Shown here one piece after another: positions 8,987 to 16,473 of a stretch of 64,000 nucleotides of DNA. A program made the translations under genes and the position numbers. Location of the stretch: NCBI RefSeq assembly GCF_026340975.1, contig NZ_JAPEOS010000002.1, positions 2,229,001 to 2,293,000 of the forward strand, in the 5' to 3' direction. The notes under the pieces were generated by a model. The model saw only the letters and a list, made by a program, of their open reading frames with translations, searched no databases and had not been told where the DNA came from. Each line of letters begins with the position of its first letter. Positions within the stretch are counted from its first letter, which is position 1. This DNA comes from Streptomyces sp. NBC_01214. Its GTDB lineage: Bacteria > Actinomycetota > Actinomycetes > Streptomycetales > Streptomycetaceae.

Positions 8987-11900
8987 ATGGGCTGGCGGGA
9001 TTGGGTACCGGACTCGGCGGAGAACTGGGCCGAGGACCGTGCCGAGGACGTCGGTGACATCGTCGAGTGGGGCGGCAACAAGGCGGCCGGCTGGGCCGAC
9101 GAAGTCGGCGCAGACGGTGCGAGCGACTGGCTCCGCGACAAGAGCCGCTCCGCCGCGAACCAGCTGGGCGCGGAGGTCGCCGAGCTCGAACTCGGGCAGA
9201 CCGAGGACCCGAAGAAGCTCGTCTACGGCAGCCCTGCCAAGATCCGTGAACAGGTCGCCCACCTGAACGACTTCAAGAAGGCCTTCGAGTCCGTCGGAAA
9301 CGGCTTGAAGAACCTCGCCGAGCCCGACGGGTTCAAGGGCGCGGCCGCCACCGCGTTCCGGGAGTCCGTCGCGAAGGAGCCGCCGCGCTGGTTCAACGCG
9401 GCTGACGCCTTCGGGAAGGCCGCCGATGCCATGGGCCGGTTCGCCGAGACCGTCGAGTGGGCCCAGGGCAAGGCCAAAGAGGCACTGGACGACTACAACA
9501 AGGCGCTGAAGGTCTCCCAAGCCGCCTACGACGCGCACGAGAAGCTCCGCAAGACCTACAACGACGCCCTGAAGGCGAAGTCGGACTACCTGCCGCCGCG
9601 GCCGTCGGAGGAATACCCCGATCCCGGGACGGAGATGGCCAAGGCCGCGAAGGAGAAGCTCAACAGCGCCCGCACGCAGCGCAACGAGCAGGCCGGCACC
9701 GTCGCGGCGGCCGTCCGTGCCGCCCGGGACGCGGCCCCGCCCAAGCCCTCGTATGCCGAGCAGCTCAGCTACGGCCTCGATTACCTCGACCTCGCCTCAA
9801 CCCATCTGGTCGGCGGTGTCATCAAGGGCACGGCCGGCGTGGTCAACTTCGCCCGCGGCCTGAACCCGCTGGACCCCTACAACCTGAGCCACCCCGCGGA
9901 GTACCTGACCAACTTGAACTCGACCGTGGCCGGCTTGGTCGTCGTGGCCAACGACCCCATGGGCGCGGGCAAGCAGATGCTCGACGAGTTCATGAAGGAC
10001 CCGTCGGAAGGACTCGGCAAACTCATACCCGAACTCATCGGATCGAAGGGCACCAGCGCCGCCAAGACGTTTGCCACCGCCACCAAGCACCTCGACGACG
10101 CGGCCGCCGCCGCGCGGGCGCGCAAGCTGATCGACGACGCCCCGGACGGCACCCACAAAACCGCGGACGGTGACCGTGAGGCCGGCGGCGACCCGGTGGA
10201 CCTCGCCACCGGGCGGATGTTCCTGCCCCAGACCGATGTCGACCTGCCCGGCATCCTGCCGCTCGTCTTCACCCGCCGCACCGAATCCGGCTGTGCGGTC
10301 GGCCGCTTCCTGGGGGCCGCCTGGACCTCCACCATCGACGAGCGCCTGGAGATCGATGCGGTCGGCGTCGTCCACGTCACCGCCGAAGGCCTGTTGATCC
10401 CGTACCCCCATCCTGCCCCGGGCGTGCCCACACGGCCGGAAGGCGGCAGCGTCCGCACCTTGCTGGCCCGCGACGCCGAAGGCAACTACACGGTCACGGA
10501 ACCCGACAGCGGTCTGGTCTTCCACTTCACTGCCCCGACCGGCAGCGAACCGGCAGATGATGGTGAAGCCTGGCTGTCCTGCATATCCGAACGCAACGGT
10601 CACGCCATCGACATCGAGCGTGACGAGGACGGCGTGCCGCTGGGTCTGGTCCACTCGGCAGGCCATCACATGACGCTGTCCGTCGCCGACGGCCTGGTCA
10701 CCGCCCTGTTTTTGGCCGGCGCAGGCCCCGGCGGTGCCGACCTGCCGCTGATGAACTACGGCTACGAGGACGGCAACCTCATCACGGTCACCAAGCCGTC
10801 AGGTGCCACCACCGCCTTCGTCTACGACGACCGGCGCCGCGTCACCGCCTGGATCGATTCCAACGGAAGTCGCTACGACTACGTCTACGACGACCGCGAC
10901 CGAGTCGTGGCGGAGGGCGGCGAGGCCGGCCACATCCAGATCACCCTTTCCTACAGCGAACCGGACCCGGAAACGGGTCACTACACCACCACGCTGACCA
11001 CACCGGACGGGCACGCGACCCACCACCTGTTCGGCCCCGGCTGCAAGCTCCTGGCTGTCACCGACCCGCTCGGCCACACCACCCGCCATACATACGACTT
11101 GCGCGGCAACCTGTTGTCCCGCACCGACCCGCTGGGTCTCACCACCGTCTTCTCCTACGACGAGGACGGCCGCCGCGTCCGCGCCGTCCGCCCCGACGGA
11201 AGTGAACTGCACACCGTGCGTGGCCCGTTCGGTCTGCCCGTGCAAGTCTTCGGGCCCGACGGTTCCCGCATGCTCCACGAGTACGACGAACGCGGCAATC
11301 GTACGGCGGTCACCGACTCGGCGGGCTTCACGACCCGCTACACCTACGACCAGGCGGGCCGGCTTACCTCGCTCACCGATGCGGTAGGAGCCACGACCCA
11401 TGTGGTGTGCGACGCGGCGGGGCTGCCCGTGGAGGTGACCGATCAGGCCGGTGCCCTCACCCGCACGGAGCGGGATGCCCTCGGCCGGCCGGTCCGCATC
11501 ACCGATCCGATGGGCGGCATCACCCGCCTGGGGTGGCACGCCGACGGGCAGCTCGCCCGGCGCACCAGCCCCGACGGCGCCACCGAGATGTGGACCTACG
11601 ACGGCGAGGGCAACCTGCTCGCCCGCACCGACGCCTCCGGTGGGATCACCCGCTTCGAGTACACCCACTTCGACCTGCCGACATCCCGCACCGGACCCGA
11701 CGGCGCGCGCTACGAGTTCGAGCACGACGCCGCGCTACGCCTCACCCGGGTCACCGATCCGCACGGGCGAGCCTGGACCTACGAGTACGACGCCGCCGAC
11801 GACATAGTCTCCGAGACCGACTTCGACGGCCGCACCCTCACCTACCAGCTGGACGAAGCGGGCCGGCTGGCCGCCCGCGTCGACGCGCTCGGCGGCACCA

Positions 11901-13720
11901 TCTCGTTCGAGCGCAACCAGCTCGGCCAGGCGGTCCGCAAGGACGTCGACGGCCGTGCGACGGACTATGTCTACGACAGGGCCGGACGCCTGCTGGAGGC
12001 CATCGGACCGGACAGTGAACTCAGGTACCAGTACGACCGTCGCGGACTGACCAAGACCGAGCTGGTGGACGGGCGCCCCATCGCCTACTCCTACGACCCC
12101 CTCGGCCGTCGCACGCGCCGAACCACCCCCACCGGTCATGTCACCTCCTACGCCTACGATGCCGACGGACGGTCCCATCGCCTCACCACCGGCGGCCACC
12201 GCATCGAGTTCACGCACGACGCCGCCGGACGCGAACTGGCCCGCGTCTTCGGCGACACGATCACCATGGCCTCCGCCTGGGACGAGGCGGGACGGCTCGC
12301 CGAGCAGCACATCACCGCCGCAGGGCGCGCGGTCAACAGCCGCACCTACGGCTACCGCGCCGACGGCCACCTGATATCCGTCGCGGACCGACTGTCGGGC
12401 ACCCGCACGTTCGACCTCGACCAGGCGGGCCGGGTCACCGCCGTCCACGCCCAGGGCTGGACCGAGCAGTACGCCTACGACGACACCGGCAACCAGACCT
12501 GGGCATCCTGGCCGGCCGACCACCCCGGCGGCGAAGCCACCGGATCGCGCACCTACACCGGCACCAACGTCACCTGCGCCGGAGACGTCCGTTTCGAGTA
12601 CGACGCCCTCGGACGGGTCACACTCCGGCAGAAGACCCGGCTCTCCCGGAAGCCGGATACCTGGCGGTACGCGTGGGACACGGAGAACCGCCTGACCTCC
12701 GTGACCACCCCTGACGGGACCATGTGGAGGTACCGCTACGACCCGCTCGGCCGCCGCGTTGCGAAGCAGCGCCTGGCGGCCGACGGTGACAGCGTGGTCG
12801 AGGAGGTCCGGTTCACCTGGGACGGGATGACCCTGTGCGAACAGACCAGCCGGGAGCCGGACGCCCCGCACACGGTCGCCCTCACCTGGGACCACCGCGG
12901 CGGCGTGCCGCTGTCCCAGGCCGAGCGGATCCTGACGACCGACGACCGCCAGGAGGAGATCGACCGCCGCTTCTTCGCCATCGCCACGGACCTCGTCGGC
13001 ACTCCCACCGAACTGATCGACGAGTCCGGCGACATCGCCTGGCGCTCCCGGGCCACTCTTTGGGGTACCACCGCCTGGGCCCGCGACAGCAACACCTACA
13101 CCCCGCTCCGTTTCCCGGGCCAGTACTACGACCCCGAGACCGGCCTCCACTACAACCTCTTCCGCCACTACGACCCCGAGACCGGCCGCTACACCTCCCC
13201 GGACCCCCTCGGGCTGGCTCCCGCCCCGAATCCCGTCGCGTACGTGGACAACCCGCACAGCGGATGCGACCCGCTGGGCCTCATGCCCAAGTACACGAAG
13301 GAGGAGAAAGCCCAGAAGGCCAAGCAGGACTCCCTCAACGCGATCAACGACATCGTCGAGAGGGCACAGGGCGGCAAGATAAAGAAGGCCGACAACTACC
13401 ACGCGCATGACCACGGCTTTACTGAGGAACAAGTCATGAAGATCCTCAAGAAGCCTGACGCGGTGTACTACACACCGGCGGGCACCGGGAAGCTGATCTT
13501 CCGTCAAGGGGAGGACATCGTGGTGGTCCGGGCTGACCGTATGGGGGCAGGCAACGTCATCACGGCATACGGCTCGTCCGGCATCAAGGGTCCGTCCGGG
13601 GCCGAGGCGCTGGGAGGCTCACCCCTCGATCCCGGTGGGCCGATCACGCACGCAGACGTGGTTGAAGGCAGGATTCCAGGCAAGAACGGATTCCAACCCC
13701 CCGCAGAGCAGGTCAGATGA
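8987..13720 (+). CDS. T7SS-type RHS polymorphic toxin
   Basis: This 1577-residue protein is a modular toxin. Residues 1-210 are helical with a T7SS-signal-like domain (YGSPAKIREQVAHLNDFKKAFESVGNGL, then a long coiled coil). Around 400 a DUF6531 entry follows (GDPVDLATGRMFLPQTDVDLPG). From about 590 to 1375 there are many YD/RHS repeats of the form tYDxxGRL..v.d..G, which build the shell that encapsulates the toxin. The RHS core (PGQYYDPETGLHYNLFRHYDPETGRY, then DPLGL) lies at about 1377-1432, after which the C-terminal toxin begins. I saw no frameshift in the 4.7 kb. It is fully coupled to the two genes upstream and overlaps nothing downstream. Targets are probably competing bacteria (family knowledge). 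Confidence 0.93.
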   Translation: MGWRDWVPDSAENWAEDRAEDVGDIVEWGGNKAAGWADEVGADGASDWLRDKSRSAANQLGAEVAELELGQTEDPKKLVYGSPAKIREQVAHLNDFKKAFESVGNGLKNLAEPDGFKGAAATAFRESVAKEPPRWFNAADAFGKAADAMGRFAETVEWAQGKAKEALDDYNKALKVSQAAYDAHEKLRKTYNDALKAKSDYLPPRPSEEYPDPGTEMAKAAKEKLNSARTQRNEQAGTVAAAVRAARDAAPPKPSYAEQLSYGLDYLDLASTHLVGGVIKGTAGVVNFARGLNPLDPYNLSHPAEYLTNLNSTVAGLVVVANDPMGAGKQMLDEFMKDPSEGLGKLIPELIGSKGTSAAKTFATATKHLDDAAAAARARKLIDDAPDGTHKTADGDREAGGDPVDLATGRMFLPQTDVDLPGILPLVFTRRTESGCAVGRFLGAAWTSTIDERLEIDAVGVVHVTAEGLLIPYPHPAPGVPTRPEGGSVRTLLARDAEGNYTVTEPDSGLVFHFTAPTGSEPADDGEAWLSCISERNGHAIDIERDEDGVPLGLVHSAGHHMTLSVADGLVTALFLAGAGPGGADLPLMNYGYEDGNLITVTKPSGATTAFVYDDRRRVTAWIDSNGSRYDYVYDDRDRVVAEGGEAGHIQITLSYSEPDPETGHYTTTLTTPDGHATHHLFGPGCKLLAVTDPLGHTTRHTYDLRGNLLSRTDPLGLTTVFSYDEDGRRVRAVRPDGSELHTVRGPFGLPVQVFGPDGSRMLHEYDERGNRTAVTDSAGFTTRYTYDQAGRLTSLTDAVGATTHVVCDAAGLPVEVTDQAGALTRTERDALGRPVRITDPMGGITRLGWHADGQLARRTSPDGATEMWTYDGEGNLLARTDASGGITRFEYTHFDLPTSRTGPDGARYEFEHDAALRLTRVTDPHGRAWTYEYDAADDIVSETDFDGRTLTYQLDEAGRLAARVDALGGTISFERNQLGQAVRKDVDGRATDYVYDRAGRLLEAIGPDSELRYQYDRRGLTKTELVDGRPIAYSYDPLGRRTRRTTPTGHVTSYAYDADGRSHRLTTGGHRIEFTHDAAGRELARVFGDTITMASAWDEAGRLAEQHITAAGRAVNSRTYGYRADGHLISVADRLSGTRTFDLDQAGRVTAVHAQGWTEQYAYDDTGNQTWASWPADHPGGEATGSRTYTGTNVTCAGDVRFEYDALGRVTLRQKTRLSRKPDTWRYAWDTENRLTSVTTPDGTMWRYRYDPLGRRVAKQRLAADGDSVVEEVRFTWDGMTLCEQTSREPDAPHTVALTWDHRGGVPLSQAERILTTDDRQEEIDRRFFAIATDLVGTPTELIDESGDIAWRSRATLWGTTAWARDSNTYTPLRFPGQYYDPETGLHYNLFRHYDPETGRYTSPDPLGLAPAPNPVAYVDNPHSGCDPLGLMPKYTKEEKAQKAKQDSLNAINDIVERAQGGKIKKADNYHAHDHGFTEEQVMKILKKPDAVYYTPAGTGKLIFRQGEDIVVVRADRMGAGNVITAYGSSGIKGPSGAEALGGSPLDPGGPITHADVVEGRIPGKNGFQPPAEQVR
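13283..13720 (+). other. Variable C-terminal toxin domain of the RHS protein
   Basis: This is the roughly 145-residue tip after the RHS DPLGL cleavage/junction motif. It begins with a Lys-rich helix (MPKYTKEEKAQKAKQDSLNA), then NYHAHDHGFTEEQVMKIL, a beta-rich part (KLIFRQGEDIVVVRADRMGAGNVITAYG), and a tail with PITHADVVEGRIPGKNG. A His near the N-terminus followed by a beta sheet ending in 'VITAYG' resembles BECR-type RNase toxins (DUF4258/RelE-like). This is a weak pattern match, not an identification. Confidence 0.5.
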
Positions 13721-13721
13721 G

Positions 13722-14492
13722 ATGGCATTGAACATGAGACTCACTCTCGACGACAACTGGACCGCGACAACGACGGGGAAACCGCTGCGCATCAGCCCCC
13801 GTTTCAGTTTCCGGGACTTCTCTGTGCGCATCGCGCCGTACGCGAGCGCGGACGAGCGGGGTCGGTACCTCATGGGCACCTTCGGCAGTACGGCATGGCT
13901 CTGGGATACACCTGACGAGCTCCGGTTCGACCTGGTCGACCGGGAACTTGTCGGCGCCGAGTTCCAGATCGCCGGTGAGGCCGCCGACGCTGAGGACTCT
14001 GCCCGCGTTCCCGCCATACCCTTGGCCCAGCCAGGCGGTCTTCGCGCGGAGGAGGTCCGGGGCTTCCGCCTGGAGGTGACCACGGAGCTGTGCCGCGGCC
14101 CCGGGGACACCGTGCTGACCTGTCTGCGTGACCTCGACGTCCTTGACGAGCCGCTGGATGCCCGCATCGGGATCGCTCCCGATGTGGCGCTACTCGTGCA
14201 GGGCGGCGCCGCTGTCGGCTGGAGCCTGACCGACCCGGTGCGCTACCTGACCACCGGCTTCGCCGCCCCCGACCCCGCTCCTCCCGTCGCGGCCACCCGG
14301 CTCCTGTTCACCGAATGCCTGGACATCATGACCACCCCGGTATTCGACGATGTGAGGGACCGGGACCCGGTCGCCCTGGCCAGGCTCCAGGCGCTGGAGA
14401 ACAACCTGATGAACCAGCGCGAGGACCGGCACCGGGCCGACGCCCTGGCCGCGCTGATCGCCGACAAGGTGGAGCAGTACGGGAACTGGTGA
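13722..14492 (+). CDS. Candidate immunity protein, copy 1
   Basis: This 256-residue protein begins MALNMRLTLDDNWTATTTGK, 1 nt after the toxin stop; the paralogue begins at the equivalent of the internal Met (ATG 13734), which is an alternative start. It has no signal or membrane segment and a mixed alpha/beta appearance with many acidic residues. Its position directly after a polymorphic toxin, its cytosolic nature and its duplication downstream are what one expects of an immunity gene. The family is not recognised. It ends NQREDRHRADALAALIADKVEQYGNW, a tail shared with the other copies. Confidence 0.7.
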   Translation: MALNMRLTLDDNWTATTTGKPLRISPRFSFRDFSVRIAPYASADERGRYLMGTFGSTAWLWDTPDELRFDLVDRELVGAEFQIAGEAADAEDSARVPAIPLAQPGGLRAEEVRGFRLEVTTELCRGPGDTVLTCLRDLDVLDEPLDARIGIAPDVALLVQGGAAVGWSLTDPVRYLTTGFAAPDPAPPVAATRLLFTECLDIMTTPVFDDVRDRDPVALARLQALENNLMNQREDRHRADALAALIADKVEQYGNW

Positions 14493-14561
14493 TGGGATTG
14501 CCGCCGAGAACGGCTACATGGCTCCAGGGGTGCAGATCGGACGAGGCGACAATGATCATGA

Positions 14562-14681
14562 AGCCTGGCGCGGCTGAGGGCCGCCGACGAGGCGCTGCGC
14601 GCGCAGCGTGATGACCGGCAGCGGGCCGATGCCCTAATGGCGCTGATCGCCACCTATGTGGAGGACTACGGGAACGGGTGA
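14562..14681 (+). pseudogene. Decayed C-terminal remnant of a third immunity paralogue
   Basis: In one frame this stretch encodes SLARLRAADEALRAQRDD, then RQRADALMALIATYVEDYGNG and a stop. It matches the last 40 residues of both flanking immunity genes (LARLQALENNLMNQRED... and LAGLRAVDEALRNQRED...). An in-frame TGA at 14559 precedes it and the upstream 65 nt show no similarity, so the rest of the gene is gone. Its TGA overlaps the GTG start of the next copy. Confidence 0.8.
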
Positions 14682-15436
14682 GGCTCACCATCGACGGCGA
14701 CTGGACGGCGACGGTGACGGGGCGCCCCCTGGACATCGCCCCGCGTTTCGACTTCCGGGACTTCCGCGTGCGCATCGCCACGTACGCGGACGTGGAGGAG
14801 CGCGACCAGTTCCAGTTGGGCACGTTCGGCAGCCAGGACTGGTTGTGGGACGCACCCGACGACCTCCGGTTCGACCCGGCCGGTCGGGAACTCGTCGGCG
14901 CTGAGCGCAGGTTGCCCTCCTCCGTCGCAGATGCCGCGGACGCTGCTCGCGTCCCTGCCGCACCGCTCGCCCGAGCGGGCGGCCTTCGCGCCGACCACGT
15001 CCGGGACTTTCGGCTGGAGGTGACCACGCTCCTCTGCCGAGCCCCCGGGGACACCGTGCTGACCTGTTTGCGTGACCTCGACGTCCTTGACGAGCCGCTG
15101 GATGCCCGCATCGGGATCGCTTCCGATGTGGCGCTGCTCGTCCAGGGCGCCGCCGTCGTCGGCTGGAGCCTGACCGACCCGGCCCGGTACCTGACCACCA
15201 CCTTCGTCCCGCCCGATCCCGGTGCCCCCACCACTGCCACTCGTCGCCTGTTCACCGCATGCCTGGATCTGGTCACCTCGCCGCTGATCGACGGGGTGAC
15301 GGACCGCGAGCCGGCCGCCCTGGCCGGGCTGCGGGCCGTCGACGAGGCCCTGCGGAACCAGCGCGAGGACCGGCACCGGGTCGACGCGCTGGCCGCGCTG
15401 ATCGGCGACCTGGTGGAGGACCACGGGAACCGGTGA
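14678..15436 (+). CDS. Candidate immunity protein, copy 2
   Basis: This 252-residue paralogue of the gene at 13722 starts at GTG 14678 (MRLTIDGDWTATVTGRPLDI), inside a GTGA overlap with the remnant before it. Similarity to copy 1 spans the full length: RFDFRDFRVRIATYA versus RFSFRDFSVRIAPYA, DDLRFDPAGRELVGAE versus DELRFDLVDRELVGAE, and a nearly identical central block DTVLTCLRDLDVLDEPLDARIGIA. Immunity arrays with several related copies commonly protect against toxin variants held by neighbours. No toxin tip lies immediately upstream of this copy. Confidence 0.7.
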   Translation: MRLTIDGDWTATVTGRPLDIAPRFDFRDFRVRIATYADVEERDQFQLGTFGSQDWLWDAPDDLRFDPAGRELVGAERRLPSSVADAADAARVPAAPLARAGGLRADHVRDFRLEVTTLLCRAPGDTVLTCLRDLDVLDEPLDARIGIASDVALLVQGAAVVGWSLTDPARYLTTTFVPPDPGAPTTATRRLFTACLDLVTSPLIDGVTDREPAALAGLRAVDEALRNQREDRHRVDALAALIGDLVEDHGNR

Positions 15437-15508
15437 CACGGCCGGCCCGGTGCGGCTGCGCCGGGGAAATGCCGGGCCCGGCGGGGTGGCATCGCACAGG
15501 ATGGGGGC

Positions 15509-16408
15509 ATGCGAACCCTCGTGCTCCTCGACGCACCCTCCAACCTCGGGCTGCGCCCGCCCGCGCCCGGCGCCGTACCGGGCGTCTACAAGCTCGCCGG
15601 GGCCCTGCGCGAACAAGGCCTGCTGGCCCGGCTCGGCGCCATCGAGGGCGGGGTGGTGGTGCCGCCGCGCTACGACCGCGGCGACTGGCGGGAGGGCGAC
15701 GGCGTGTTCCACGCCGAGGCCCTCGCCGCGTACACCGTCACCCTCGCCGACCGCATCGAACGACACCTGCGGGCGGGGGAGTTCCCCGTCGTGCTCGGCG
15801 GCGACTGCTCCATCCAGCTCGGCGCGGCCCTCGCCATGCGCCGCCTGGGACGCTACGGCCTCGCCGCGATCGACGGCTCCGCCGACTTCCGCCACCCCGG
15901 CAACGAGGCCGTCAACGGCCCCGTCGGCGCCGCCGGCGGCGAGGAGCTGGCCCTGTCGACCGGCCGCGGCCAGGCGGACCTCGCCGACCTGGAGGGGCGC
16001 GGCCCCTACCTGCGCGACGAGGACGTACGGCTCTTCGGGCTGCGCGACGGCGACCCGGACCTCGCCGAACTGCACGCGGCCCGGATCTCCGTCGCCACCG
16101 TCGGGGAGATCCGCCGGCGCGGCGCGGGACCGGTCGCCCGGGCGGCACTGGACGGGCTGCACCCGCCGGACACGGCCGGGTTCTGGGTGCACCTGGATGC
16201 CGACGTGCTGGACCCGGGCGTCATGCCGGCCGTGGACAGCCCCGACCCCGGCGGCCTGCTCCCCGACGAACTCGCCGAACTGCTCGCCGTCCTGGTGGGC
16301 TCGCCGCGCTGCGCCGGGCTCAACGTCACGATCTACGACCCGGACCTGGATCCGGACGGACGTGCGGGCGCCCTCCTGGCCGACCTGGTCGCGGGCGCCT
16401 TTGCGTAA
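15509..16408 (+). CDS. Arginase/agmatinase-fold protein with altered metal site
   Basis: This 299-residue protein has the length and motif order of the ureohydrolase fold. GGDCS (Asp99-Cys100) replaces the usual GGDHS, DGSAD (Asp122, Ser124, Asp126) replaces DAHxD, and DADVLDP supplies Asp230 and Asp232. Four of the six expected Mn ligands are present and both His ligands are replaced. Known members hydrolyse guanidino compounds with two Mn ions; this one may bind a single or different metal or may not be a ureohydrolase. Start ATG 15509. It is isolated from arginine genes. Confidence 0.82.
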   Translation: MRTLVLLDAPSNLGLRPPAPGAVPGVYKLAGALREQGLLARLGAIEGGVVVPPRYDRGDWREGDGVFHAEALAAYTVTLADRIERHLRAGEFPVVLGGDCSIQLGAALAMRRLGRYGLAAIDGSADFRHPGNEAVNGPVGAAGGEELALSTGRGQADLADLEGRGPYLRDEDVRLFGLRDGDPDLAELHAARISVATVGEIRRRGAGPVARAALDGLHPPDTAGFWVHLDADVLDPGVMPAVDSPDPGGLLPDELAELLAVLVGSPRCAGLNVTIYDPDLDPDGRAGALLADLVAGAFA

Positions 16409-16473
16409 TCCTGACCGGTGGTGATCTGCGGAACCCCTGTGCACCGGCCGCCGTGGCGTGTTCCATTTCCTTC

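Noticed and set aside
8420..13720. Complete type VII secretion system
   Set aside because: Only a WXG100-like protein and a T7SS-type toxin are present; no EccB, EccC, EccD or mycosin gene lies in the window.
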